This document shows positions 1-8,480 of a DNA stretch of 33,757 bases, piece by piece. The number at the start of each line of letters is the position of its first letter. Positions within the stretch are counted from its first letter, which is position 1. Where the stretch lies: NCBI GenBank assembly GCA_020026195.1, contig JAHHQW010000025.1, forward strand, positions 1 through 33,757, written 5' to 3'. The position numbers and the translations under genes were made by a program. Source of the stretch: Prevotella sp. (GTDB lineage: Bacteria > Bacteroidota > Bacteroidia > Bacteroidales > Bacteroidaceae). The notes beneath the pieces were generated by a model that saw nothing but the letters and a program-made list of their open reading frames with translations, did not search any database and was not told where the DNA came from.

Positions 1-50
1 AAACCCATTGGCAGAGTTAAATATGCGCTGATTTAATTCCGCCAACGAGT
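1..50 (+). mobile_element. 3' end of an IS982-family insertion sequence (left edge)
   Basis: The first 36 bases read as the last codons of a transposase, KPIGRVKYALI followed by TAA, which is the usual C-terminus of Bacteroidota IS982 transposases. Similarity to the copy at the right edge, read in reverse complement, continues to base 50 (46 of 50 bases equal) and then stops, so base 50 is taken as the IS end. Only the extreme end is in the window, so whether this copy is intact cannot be told. Confidence 0.8.
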
Positions 51-66
51 ATATAAATATTTTAAG

Positions 67-1338
67 ATGAATACTAATTACAAAATTTGCGTAGTCGGTC
101 TCGGTTACGTAGGACTTCCTTTAGCCCGTTTATTCTCAACAAAGTATGAAACAGTAGGTTTTGATATGAACCAAAAACGTGTTGATGCCCTTAATGGTGG
201 ACATGATGCGACATTGGAAGTATCAGATGAATTATTACAGGATGCAATAAATAACCATGGCTTCAAGTGTACAACAGACCTTGAAGAAATAAAGAAGTGC
301 AATGTATATATTGTTGCAGTTCCGACACCTGTTGATGATAATAATCGTCCGGACCTTAAACCTTTGTGGGGCGCAAGCGAAACAGTTGGTAAAGTTATCT
401 CGAAAGGAGATATCGTTATTTATGAATCAACTGTTTATCCTGGAGTAACAGAAGAAGAATGTCTTCCTGTTGTAGAACGTGTTTCAGGAATGAAGTTCAA
501 TGTAGATTTCTTTGCAGGTTATTCTCCTGAACGTATCAATCCGGGTGATAAACTTCACACGGTAGAAAAGATAAAGAAGGTAACTTCTGGTTCTACTCCT
601 GAAATTGCAGATATAGTTGATGGACTTTATAATTCGGTTCTTGTAAATGGAACACATAAGGCTCCTTCAATTAAAGTTGCAGAAGCATCAAAGATTATAG
701 AGAACTCACAGCGTGATGTTAACATTGCATTTATGAATGAACTTGCAAAGATTTTTAATGCAATGGGAATAGATACGCGTGATGTTATTGATGCAGCATC
801 ATCAAAATGGAACTTCATCAAGTTAAGTCCGGGACTTGTAGGTGGTCATTGTATAAGCGTTGATCCTTATTACCTTATTCAGAAAGCTCAGGTTTATGGC
901 GTTCTTCCTCGTGTCATGTTCTCAGCTCGTCGTTTGAATGATGGAATGGGTGCTTATGTTGCAAACCAGACAATTAAGTGCATGAATAAGAAGGGCGTAA
1001 AAGTTAAGGATGCAAAGATTCTTATTTTAGGTGTTACATTTAAGGAAAACTGTCCTGATATTCGTAATACAAAGGTTGTAGATATATATCATACTCTTAA
1101 GGAATATACAAACGATATTACGGTATTCGATCCTTGGGCTAATGCAGAAGCTGTTAAACACGAATATGGTATTGACATTACATCTGTAAAGCCGTCTGAT
1201 AAGTATGATGCTGTTATTCTTGCTGTAGCTCATAAGGAGTTCTTGGATATTGATGTCAGGGAATTCTTGAAATCAGAAAGTGTTCTCTATGACGTTAAAG
1301 GATTATTGGATAGGAATATAATTGACGGAAGACTTTAA
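67..1338 (+). CDS. Nucleotide-sugar dehydrogenase (WbpA/TviB-like UDP-HexNAc 6-dehydrogenase)
   Basis: This is a UDP-glucose/GDP-mannose dehydrogenase family enzyme, which oxidises C6 of a UDP-N-acetylhexosamine to a uronate in two NAD-dependent steps in the cytosol. The Rossmann motif VVGLGYVGLPLA is at residues 9-20, the central helical region contains KWNFIKLSPGLVGG, and the catalytic cysteine lies in GGHCISVDPYY (Cys262). The C-terminal UDP-binding domain has LGVTFKENCPDIRNTK. At 423 residues it has the family's full length. The gene starts only 16 bp after the inferred IS end, so its native promoter may have been removed. It ends 4 bp before the next gene. The motifs resemble the TviB/WbpA branch more than UDP-glucose dehydrogenase, but the substrate is inferred. 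Confidence 0.88.
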   Translation: MNTNYKICVVGLGYVGLPLARLFSTKYETVGFDMNQKRVDALNGGHDATLEVSDELLQDAINNHGFKCTTDLEEIKKCNVYIVAVPTPVDDNNRPDLKPLWGASETVGKVISKGDIVIYESTVYPGVTEEECLPVVERVSGMKFNVDFFAGYSPERINPGDKLHTVEKIKKVTSGSTPEIADIVDGLYNSVLVNGTHKAPSIKVAEASKIIENSQRDVNIAFMNELAKIFNAMGIDTRDVIDAASSKWNFIKLSPGLVGGHCISVDPYYLIQKAQVYGVLPRVMFSARRLNDGMGAYVANQTIKCMNKKGVKVKDAKILILGVTFKENCPDIRNTKVVDIYHTLKEYTNDITVFDPWANAEAVKHEYGIDITSVKPSDKYDAVILAVAHKEFLDIDVREFLKSESVLYDVKGLLDRNIIDGRL

Positions 1339-1342
1339 AATT

Positions 1343-2491
1343 ATGAAAATTGTTCATCTCTGTCTGAGTAATTTTTTTATAGATAATTATTCATATCAAG
1401 AGAATATGCTTACCAAATATCATGTCAAAATGGGACATGATGTAACAGTAATAGCATCTCTTTTCAGTTTTAATGATAAAGGACAAGGTTGTTTTTTATC
1501 AGAACCATCTGAAAGGACGGATGTTAATGGATACAAAGTTATTAGGTTGGCATATAGAAAACCAGAAAAAATATTTAGAAAGTTGCGTAGTTATATTGGC
1601 TTTTATGAAACATTAGAAAAAGAAAATCCAGATATAATATTTTCTCATGGAGTAGCTATGGCAGATGCAACGGTTCTTGTTAAGTATATGAAAAATCACC
1701 CAAACGTTATTTTATATGGTGATCATCATGGAGATTTTATAAATAGTGCAAGAAATAAATTCTCTAAATATTTTTTACATCCGATTGTATGGAGGTTTTA
1801 TGTCAAAAAATTAGAGCCTTTTTTGAAGAAATGTTATGGTGTAACGCCTATGAGATGTCGTTTCTTAAAGGAAATGTATCATTTGAATAGCGGTAAGATA
1901 GAATTTCTTCCAATGGGGGTTGATGATGATGCTATTCCTAATGATAGATTGGAAGTTCGTAAGAAAATTAGAAAAGAATTAGGTGTTGGTGATGACAAAC
2001 TATTAATTTTTACAGGTGGTAAAATAGATAAACTTAAAAATACACATGTACTTTTGGATTCTATTAAAATGCTGAATAATTCAAAAATTCATCTCGTTAT
2101 ATGTGGAGTTCTTACACCGGAAATGGAATATTTAAAGGAAAAATTTAATTCTAATATACATTATTTAGGATGGTGTAATGCAGAAAGGGTTATGAACTGT
2201 ATGGTTGCATCTGATATTGCATGTTTCCCTGGAACTCATTCTACATTATGGGAGCAGGCAGTGGGTGTTGGATTACCTTCTATTTTTAAAAAATGGGAAG
2301 AAATGACCCATGTAGATGTAAACGGTAATTGTAGATTTGTTAAAGGAGAAGACATTGAAGAATTAACAAAAACAATTAGTCTATTTTTAGATGAAGATTT
2401 TATTGATTCTATGAATTTAAAAGCTCAAAAAGCATCTAAGAGTTTCTTATATTCTAATATCGCAAAAAAAGCAATTGGATTAATGTCTTGA
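1343..2491 (+). CDS. Glycosyltransferase, GT4-like (GT-B fold)
   Basis: This is a cytosolic, membrane-associated glycosyltransferase expected to add one sugar to the lipid-linked repeat unit. The N-terminal half begins with MKIVHLCLSNFF and the acceptor-side loop typical of GT-B enzymes. The C-terminal half has IFTGGKIDKLKNTHVLLDSI and a donor-site segment around STLWEQAVGVGLPSIF, where Glu and Gly-Leu-Pro fit the EX7E region of GT4. I chose the ATG at 1343 over the TTG at 1322, because 1322 lies inside the previous gene and the ATG matches the usual N-terminus. The spacing is 4 bp after the dehydrogenase. The sugar specificity cannot be read from sequence. Low GC, like its neighbours. Confidence 0.8.
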   Translation: MKIVHLCLSNFFIDNYSYQENMLTKYHVKMGHDVTVIASLFSFNDKGQGCFLSEPSERTDVNGYKVIRLAYRKPEKIFRKLRSYIGFYETLEKENPDIIFSHGVAMADATVLVKYMKNHPNVILYGDHHGDFINSARNKFSKYFLHPIVWRFYVKKLEPFLKKCYGVTPMRCRFLKEMYHLNSGKIEFLPMGVDDDAIPNDRLEVRKKIRKELGVGDDKLLIFTGGKIDKLKNTHVLLDSIKMLNNSKIHLVICGVLTPEMEYLKEKFNSNIHYLGWCNAERVMNCMVASDIACFPGTHSTLWEQAVGVGLPSIFKKWEEMTHVDVNGNCRFVKGEDIEELTKTISLFLDEDFIDSMNLKAQKASKSFLYSNIAKKAIGLMS

Positions 2492-2545
2492 GTAAAATAA
2501 TATAGTTTTTCAATATTTGCATTAATTGATAATTTATCTTATGTT

Positions 2546-2567
2546 GATAAACGAGCAAAAGTTTATC
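2546..2567 (+). other. Small hairpin in the gap before the aminotransferase gene
   Basis: A perfect 7-bp inverted repeat (GATAAAC, 8-base loop, GTTTATC) lies in the 126-bp gap. There is no T-tract after it, so it is not a standard terminator. The gap has no clear TAnnTTTG promoter element. It may be an RNA structure or chance in AT-rich DNA. Confidence 0.3.
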
Positions 2568-2617
2568 GATATTACAAGACATATATTAATCTCGATTAAA
2601 TTTTAAAATAATTTATT

Positions 2618-3829
2618 ATGAATATGAAATTGATGAATGTTCCATTTTCACCTCCAGATATGAGTGAAATGGAGATTAAAGAAGTTTCCGAGGCTATTCG
2701 CTCAGGTTGGATAACAACAGGTCCGCGTACAAAAGAATTTGAGAAGCAGATTTCTTCATATTGTAATACAAATAGGTCTGTTTGCTTAAATTCTGCAACA
2801 GCATGTATGGAACTTATACTCCGTGTGCTTGGTGTTGGTCCTGGAGATGAGGTTATTACTTCTGCATATACATACACAGCTACGGCAAGTGTTACAACCC
2901 ATGTTGGTGCAAAGGTAGTAATGGTTGATACTAAGCCTGATTCATTTGAAATGGATTATGATAAGATGGCTGAGGCTATTACAGAACGTACAAAGGTTAT
3001 AATGCCTGTTGACCTTGGCGGTGTTATTTGCGATTATGATAAGATTTTCGCTGCTGTAGAAAGTAAGAAACATCTGTTTAAAGCAAGTAATGATATTCAG
3101 AAGGCTTTCGGTCGTGTTGTAGTTTTGGCTGATGCTGCTCATGCTTTTGGTGCCAAGTGGCATGGTAAGATGTGTGGTGAGATTGCTGACTTTACTTCAT
3201 TCTCTTTTCATGCAGTAAAGAACCTTACAACAGCTGAGGGTGGCGCTTTAACATGGAGACCTATTGAGGGTATTGATGACGAGAAACTGTATAAAGAGTT
3301 TCAGTTGTTATCTTTGCATGGTCAGAATAAGGATGCTCTGGCTAAGACAAAACTTGGTGCGTGGGAATATGATATAGTTTATCCGGCATTTAAGTGTAAC
3401 ATGACAGACATTATGGCTGCCATTGGTCTTGCTCAGATGAAACGTTATCCTGAAATGCTGCGTCGTCGCCGTGAAATAATTGGCAGATATAATGAGGCTC
3501 TGAAAAACTGTAATGTTCAGGTTCTGAATCATTTTGGAGATGATCATTCTTCAAGCGGACATCTTTATCTCGTTCGTCTGTTAGGTAAGGATATGGAATT
3601 TAGAAATGACGTTATCGTGAAGATGGCTGAGCGTGGCATCGCATGTAATGTTCATTACAAACCATTACCTATGATGACTGCTTATAAAGCTTTAGGTTTT
3701 GATATTAATAATTATCCTAACGCTTATAACCAATTCGTAAATGAAGTTACTCTTCCTCTTCATACTTGTCTTACTGATGAAGAAGTTGATTATGTAATTT
3801 CGAATTTTGTAGATATAATCAAAGATTAG
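2618..3829 (+). CDS. DegT/DnrJ/EryC1/StrS-family PLP sugar aminotransferase (PglE-like)
   Basis: This PLP enzyme transfers an amino group, usually from glutamate, to a keto nucleotide-sugar. The N-terminus has PFSPPDMSEMEIKEV and SGWITTGP, typical of the family. AHAFGAKWHG holds the conserved aspartate/histidine region (VLADAAHA). The Schiff-base lysine is Lys201 in SFHAVKNLTTAEGG. The length of 403 residues is normal. With the 4,6-dehydratase at 8481 it would make UDP-4-amino-4,6-dideoxy-HexNAc, as PglE and PglF do in Campylobacter; that pairing is inferred from context. The next gene begins 6 bp downstream. ATG codons at 2624 and 2633 are alternative starts. Confidence 0.88.
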   Translation: MNMKLMNVPFSPPDMSEMEIKEVSEAIRSGWITTGPRTKEFEKQISSYCNTNRSVCLNSATACMELILRVLGVGPGDEVITSAYTYTATASVTTHVGAKVVMVDTKPDSFEMDYDKMAEAITERTKVIMPVDLGGVICDYDKIFAAVESKKHLFKASNDIQKAFGRVVVLADAAHAFGAKWHGKMCGEIADFTSFSFHAVKNLTTAEGGALTWRPIEGIDDEKLYKEFQLLSLHGQNKDALAKTKLGAWEYDIVYPAFKCNMTDIMAAIGLAQMKRYPEMLRRRREIIGRYNEALKNCNVQVLNHFGDDHSSSGHLYLVRLLGKDMEFRNDVIVKMAERGIACNVHYKPLPMMTAYKALGFDINNYPNAYNQFVNEVTLPLHTCLTDEEVDYVISNFVDIIKD

Positions 3830-3835
3830 ATAATA

Positions 3836-4435
3836 ATGTATAGAAGTTTTTTTAAAAGATTGTTTGACTTCTTAATTTCATTATTGTTTTTACCTTTTAT
3901 TTTATTGCTCATAATTATAGTAGCCCCCTTTATCTATTTTACAGATAAAGGGCCTATATTCTATAATGCAATGCGTGCAGGTAAGGATGGTAAATCATTT
4001 AAGATGTTCAAGTTTCGTTCTATGTATGTTAACTCTCCTGATTTAAGAAATGCTGATGGTTCTACATTTAATTCTAATCAAGATCCAAGAGTAACTCCTA
4101 TAGGTAAATTTTTACGTAAAACGAGTATAGACGAATTACCGCAATTGTTAAATGTCTTTATTGGGGATATGAGTTTTATTGGACCAAGACCAACGTTACC
4201 TGTTAAAGACAGATGGGATGAACTTACAGATCTTCATAGAAAACGTTATGCTGTACGTCCAGGCATAACAGGTTATGCTCAGGCATATTTCCGTAATTCT
4301 ATTATTCAGGATGAAAAATTTAAATACGATTGTTATTACATCAATCATATATCTTTATTACTTGATATAAAGGTCTTTTTTAAAACAATATCTTCGGTAA
4401 TAAAGAGCGATAACGTTTTCGTGGAAAACAAATAA
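3836..4435 (+). CDS. Small phosphoglycosyl transferase (PglC-like, initiates glycan on undecaprenyl phosphate)
   Basis: A bacterial sugar transferase domain protein of 199 residues, the size of the monotopic PglC type that lacks the WbaP/WcaJ N-terminal membrane domain. It would transfer a phospho-sugar from a UDP-sugar to undecaprenyl phosphate at the inner membrane. Residues about 8-34 form the re-entrant membrane helix. Then come KGPIFYNAMRAG, FKMFKFRSM, the catalytic Asp99-Glu100 dyad in SIDELPQLLNV, DMSFIGPRP and RPGITGYAQA. Its place between the aminotransferase and the ATP-grasp genes (gaps of 6 and 3 bp) suggests that the modified amino sugar is its substrate; the sequence does not prove this. 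Confidence 0.92.
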   Translation: MYRSFFKRLFDFLISLLFLPFILLLIIIVAPFIYFTDKGPIFYNAMRAGKDGKSFKMFKFRSMYVNSPDLRNADGSTFNSNQDPRVTPIGKFLRKTSIDELPQLLNVFIGDMSFIGPRPTLPVKDRWDELTDLHRKRYAVRPGITGYAQAYFRNSIIQDEKFKYDCYYINHISLLLDIKVFFKTISSVIKSDNVFVENK

Positions 4436-4438
4436 CAA

Positions 4439-5614
4439 ATGAAAAAATTATTGATATTAGGTGCGTCTGTATTGCAGCTTCCTGCGATACAGAAAGCAAA
4501 AGGTATGGGATTGTGTGTAGCAGTGGCTGATATAAATCCAGAAGCTATTGGCGTATCGTATGCAGATGCTTTTTATAAAGCTAGTACGATTGACATTGAT
4601 GCTATATGTATGGTTGCTGAAGATTTTAGACCTGATGGTATTATGACTTTAGCAACAGACATGCCTATGCGTTCAATTGCAGCAGCATGTACAAAATTAG
4701 GTCTTCCTGGAATATCTATGGACACTGCTATAAAGTCTACAGATAAGGGTGAGATGATAAAGGCTTTCAAAGAACATAATGTAGAATCTCCATGGTTTTA
4801 TCTTATTGAGACAAAGAAAGAATTTGAAAGTATAAGACATAAAATTGAGTATCCTTGTATCTTAAAACCAACAGACAACTCTGGTAGCAGAGGGGTTGTG
4901 TTAGTACATTCGGAAGAGGAATTGGATGAAGCTTACAAATATGGTAGTGAACAGTCAAGACATGGCGTCGTAATCATAGAAGAATATATGACGGGTCCAG
5001 AGGTTAGCGTCGAAGTAATGGTTGTAGATCATGTTCCTCATGTTCTTGCTGTAACTGACAAACTTACAACAGGTGCTCCTAATTTTGTAGAGATGGGACA
5101 TAATCAGCCATCTATGCTTCCTTTAAGTGATGTGGCAAAAATAAAAGATCTCGCTTGTAGGGCTGTAAAGAGTGTTGGTATAAACTGCGGTCCTGCTCAT
5201 GTTGAAATAAAACTTACACCAACGGGTCCTAAGATGGTTGAACTTGGTGCACGTATGGGAGGTGACTGTATTACAACTCATCTTGTTCCTCTTTCTACAG
5301 GTATTGATATGGTAAAGGCTACTATAGAAGTTTCTTTAGGACATGAACCTGATATCAAACAAACGATAAATAAGGGTAGTGCCATAAGATTCTTTAATGC
5401 TCCTTTAGGTGTAATAAAAGCAATTAATGGGGTAGAAGAAGCTGAGAATATTGAAGGTGTTAAAGAAATAACATTTACTAAAAATGTAGGAGATGAAATA
5501 ACGGCTATTCATAGCAGTCTTGACAGATGTGGTTTCGTTGTTGCTCAAGCCGAAAATCCTCAATTGGCAATTGATGTATGTGAAAAGGTCGTAGAAACAG
5601 TTAAATTCAATTAA
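4439..5614 (+). CDS. ATP-grasp ligase, CarB-like (candidate amino-sugar acylating or amide-forming enzyme)
   Basis: ATP-grasp enzymes activate a carboxylate as an acyl phosphate and join it to an amine or another nucleophile. The N-terminal pre-ATP-grasp fold starts MKKLLILGASVLQLPAIQKA. The ATP loop is KPTDNSGSRGVVLV (from Lys143), followed by EEYMTGPEVSVEVMV. The metal-binding end is HVEIKLTP and VELGARMGGD (Glu268 to Asp276). The following gene is a recognisable sibling, sharing GAPxFVE, QP, AHxEIK and the GARxGG block, so the pair arose by duplication. The context of aminotransferase and phosphoglycosyl transferase suggests attachment of an acyl or amino-acid group to the 4-amino sugar, but no substrate can be read from the sequence. 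Confidence 0.82.
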   Translation: MKKLLILGASVLQLPAIQKAKGMGLCVAVADINPEAIGVSYADAFYKASTIDIDAICMVAEDFRPDGIMTLATDMPMRSIAAACTKLGLPGISMDTAIKSTDKGEMIKAFKEHNVESPWFYLIETKKEFESIRHKIEYPCILKPTDNSGSRGVVLVHSEEELDEAYKYGSEQSRHGVVIIEEYMTGPEVSVEVMVVDHVPHVLAVTDKLTTGAPNFVEMGHNQPSMLPLSDVAKIKDLACRAVKSVGINCGPAHVEIKLTPTGPKMVELGARMGGDCITTHLVPLSTGIDMVKATIEVSLGHEPDIKQTINKGSAIRFFNAPLGVIKAINGVEEAENIEGVKEITFTKNVGDEITAIHSSLDRCGFVVAQAENPQLAIDVCEKVVETVKFN

Positions 5615-5620
5615 TTTAAA

Positions 5621-7186
5621 ATGAAACAAGATATACTTGCTGTTGTTGGTGCAGGTGAGGCAGCTATTCCTATTATAAATAAAGCAAAGAGTATGGGCAT
5701 TAAGACCATAGTCTTTGGTCAAAATGGCTCCTTAGCTCAGAATATTTCAGATGTCTTTATTGATAATGACATATTTGATATTGAAGGTGTTTATTGTGCA
5801 TGTAAGAAAAATAATGTAAATGGCGTAATAGCTTCTAGTGAAATATCGACGGAAGTTGCTGCAATAGTAGCACAGAAATTAGGATTACCAGGTAACGATG
5901 TTTCTAAGGGGTTCGCAGGAAGAAATAAATATGAAATGCGCTGCAGGGTTAAAGAAATAGACTCTGTTAGTCAGCCGTTTTTTGAGCTGTACGTTAAGAA
6001 TAAAGAATATAAATTGCCTGTAGTTGTTAAAGCCGTTGATTCATGTGGAAAACAAGGAATAAGTCTTGTTACAAAAAAGGAAGAAATGCATGATGCCATT
6101 GAATATGCAAGAAAGTATTCTTCTGATGGGAGCGCTTTAATAGAGGAATATTTAGAAGGAGGTGAAGAATATTCAATAGAGTGTATAGCTTTTGGTGAAA
6201 AATGTTGGGTTATTCAATATACGCAAAAAATAACAGCAGGGGCACCGCATTTTGTAGAAATAGCTCATCATCAACCTGCAGATTTGGATAGTGAAACAAA
6301 GAGAAAAATAGATGTAGCGGCTCACGATATATTAAATGTACTTGGTATAACGTGTGGCATGGCACATCTTGAAATAAAAATTATTAATAATAAAATTTAT
6401 TTCATAGAAGTTGGAGCAAGAGCAGGTGGAGGACACATCGCTGATACTTTGCTCCCTTTATCAACTGATTTTGATTATTTTAAGGCTGGTATTGAATGTA
6501 GTTTAGGAAAATATCAATACAAAGAGGGACACCATAATTCTTATTCAGGCATATTCTTTTATTGTAAGCAAATGGAAGAATATATGCCATTGTTTAAAGA
6601 ATCCAAAACTGCAACATGGTGTTTTACAAACACAATAGAAAGTTGTGCACTTAAAACGGTTAAATGTTCGGCAGAAAAGACAGAGTATGTAATTTATAGT
6701 TCGGATAAAAAAATTACTATAGATAATTATATGTCTGCAGAAGGTTGTGCAATAGAGATTAATGCTTTCCATAATGCTTATCAGATGATATGGGATCATT
6801 GTAAGGAAATAGGTCGTGATCTGTCAGATTATGATTTAGACAAAGGTATTAAAAAGTTCTTATCTAATGGTCATGTTATTGCAATTGTCAGAGATAATCA
6901 TATACTTGCTTTCCTTAATTTATATTGTAATAATTTCGATACACTAGAAGCCTATATCTGTAATGTTTATGTGTTAGAAAAATATAGAGGAAAAGGGTTC
7001 TCTAAAAAATTAATGGATAAAGCACTTTCAATTTGTAGAAACCAAAATTTTAAATATGTTTCCCTACATGTTGAAAATAAAAATAGTGTGGCTGTTGATC
7101 TTTATAAAAAGTATGGTTTTGTAAGAACTGGTAATACAAAAGAAGATGAAAATCATGTTTCTGTAGAAATGAAATTAACACTTTAA
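5621..7186 (+). CDS. ATP-grasp ligase fused to a C-terminal GNAT acetyltransferase
   Basis: Residues 1 to about 330 repeat the plan of the preceding ATP-grasp protein: VVGAGEAAIPIINKA at the start, KAVDSCGKQGISLV as ATP loop, IEEYLEGGEEYSIECIAF, then AHLEIKI and FIEVGARAGGGH. After a linker of roughly 90 residues, the part from about residue 420 to 521 is a GNAT fold, with CNVYVLEKYRGKGFSKKLM as acetyl-CoA pyrophosphate loop (YRGKG near residue 455) and NSVAVDLYKKYGF as the usual C-terminal motif. GNAT transfers an acyl group from acyl-CoA to an amine. One reading is that the ligase attaches an amino acid to a sugar amine and GNAT acetylates it. The gaps to its neighbours are 6 and 11 bp. Confidence 0.85.
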   Translation: MKQDILAVVGAGEAAIPIINKAKSMGIKTIVFGQNGSLAQNISDVFIDNDIFDIEGVYCACKKNNVNGVIASSEISTEVAAIVAQKLGLPGNDVSKGFAGRNKYEMRCRVKEIDSVSQPFFELYVKNKEYKLPVVVKAVDSCGKQGISLVTKKEEMHDAIEYARKYSSDGSALIEEYLEGGEEYSIECIAFGEKCWVIQYTQKITAGAPHFVEIAHHQPADLDSETKRKIDVAAHDILNVLGITCGMAHLEIKIINNKIYFIEVGARAGGGHIADTLLPLSTDFDYFKAGIECSLGKYQYKEGHHNSYSGIFFYCKQMEEYMPLFKESKTATWCFTNTIESCALKTVKCSAEKTEYVIYSSDKKITIDNYMSAEGCAIEINAFHNAYQMIWDHCKEIGRDLSDYDLDKGIKKFLSNGHVIAIVRDNHILAFLNLYCNNFDTLEAYICNVYVLEKYRGKGFSKKLMDKALSICRNQNFKYVSLHVENKNSVAVDLYKKYGFVRTGNTKEDENHVSVEMKLTL

Positions 7187-7197
7187 TTTAATTTGAA

Positions 7198-8442
7198 ATG
7201 AAAATATTGCTATTAACGGCATATTATTTCCCTGAGCAAGCTGCAAGTTCTTATCTGGCAAATAATATTAGAGAAGCGATTTGTGATAAGGGGCATACAA
7301 TAGATTTATATACGCCTATTCCAACTCGTGGTGTATCAAAAGAAGTTCGAGAAGAATATAAGAAAAAGAGAGTAGAATTTCTTTATAATAGAAAACTTAT
7401 AGTCAATAGGTTCTCTATGTTTAACGAGGGCAAGAACGCATTGATTAGAGCATTTAGATATACTGCTTGTATGATAATGCATTTCTATTATGGAGTTAAA
7501 GCAAAGGATATAGATCTGATATATTTAGCAAGTACACCTCCTATTCAAGGAATATTGGGTGGTGTACTAAAAAAGATAAAGAAAGTACCTTTTGTTTATA
7601 ACCTTCAAGACATCTTCCCCGATTCTTTGGCTGGTACAGGTCTGGCTAAAAAAGGCGGAATGTTATGGAAAATAGGCCGTGTGATAGAAAATTTTACTTA
7701 TCGTAATGCGGATAAGATTATTGTAATTTCAGAGGATTTTAAGAAAAACATAATGGCCAAAGGTGTTCCTGAAGGAAAGATTGAAGTTGTTTATAACTGG
7801 GTAGATGAGAATGCCGTAAAAGATGTAAAACGTGAAGATAACAAATTGTTTGACAAATACAATTTGGATCGTTCTAAGTTTTATATCACTTATAGTGGTA
7901 ATATAGGTCTTACTCAGAATATGGATATGCTTCTTTCTATCGCTAAGGAACTTGAAACAGAAGAGCCTAATATACAGTTTGTTCTTATAGGTGAAGGTGC
8001 TTACAAGAAAAATGTTGAGGAAATTATCAAAAAAGATAATATTCAGAATGTTAAACTGCTGCCGTTCCAGCCATACGAAGATATTTCGCATGTATTCAGT
8101 CTCGGTAATGTAGGATTGGTTATTTCTAAACCTGGTGTCGGAGCAAATTCTGTTCCAAGCAAGACGTGGAGTATCCTGTCTGCTTCAAGACCTGTAATTG
8201 CTAATTTTGATGAGAATGAACTTAAGTCAATTGTAGCAGATAACAATTGTGGAATATTTACGAAAGCTGGAGATAGAAAGGCTTTCAAAGATTCTATCCT
8301 GAAACTTTATAATTCGCCTGAAACTTGTGAGACAATGGGTAGAAATGGTCGTAAGTTCATTATGGAAAATCTTACAAGAGAGATTGGAACTTCTAAATAC
8401 GTAAAGGTTATAGAAGAAGTTATAAAGGTAAATAAGAAATAA
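7198..8442 (+). CDS. Glycosyltransferase, GT4, WbuB-like
   Basis: A GT-B glycosyltransferase of 414 residues that resembles the WbuB/FucNAc-transferase group. It begins MKILLLTAYYFPEQAASS and has NLQDIFPDSLAGTG (near residue 140), the ADKIIVISEDF linker region and VVYNWVDENAV. The donor half has YITYSGNIGLTQNMDMLL and FVLIGEGAYK, ending with KPGVGANSVPSKTWSILSA, where the SKxWxxLA-type segment marks the nucleotide-sugar site. It probably adds the second sugar after the phosphoglycosyl transferase step. It is the last gene of the tight run that begins at 2618; a 38-bp gap precedes the dehydratase gene. The acceptor and donor are not known. Confidence 0.87.
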   Translation: MKILLLTAYYFPEQAASSYLANNIREAICDKGHTIDLYTPIPTRGVSKEVREEYKKKRVEFLYNRKLIVNRFSMFNEGKNALIRAFRYTACMIMHFYYGVKAKDIDLIYLASTPPIQGILGGVLKKIKKVPFVYNLQDIFPDSLAGTGLAKKGGMLWKIGRVIENFTYRNADKIIVISEDFKKNIMAKGVPEGKIEVVYNWVDENAVKDVKREDNKLFDKYNLDRSKFYITYSGNIGLTQNMDMLLSIAKELETEEPNIQFVLIGEGAYKKNVEEIIKKDNIQNVKLLPFQPYEDISHVFSLGNVGLVISKPGVGANSVPSKTWSILSASRPVIANFDENELKSIVADNNCGIFTKAGDRKAFKDSILKLYNSPETCETMGRNGRKFIMENLTREIGTSKYVKVIEEVIKVNKK

Positions 8443-8480
8443 TGTATTGTTGGGGATTTTAAAAATATAGACGATTTATT

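Noticed and set aside
1322..1342. TTG at 1322 as start of the first glycosyltransferase gene
   Set aside because: It lies inside the preceding gene, and the ATG at 1343 gives the typical MKIVHL start 4 bp after the preceding stop codon.
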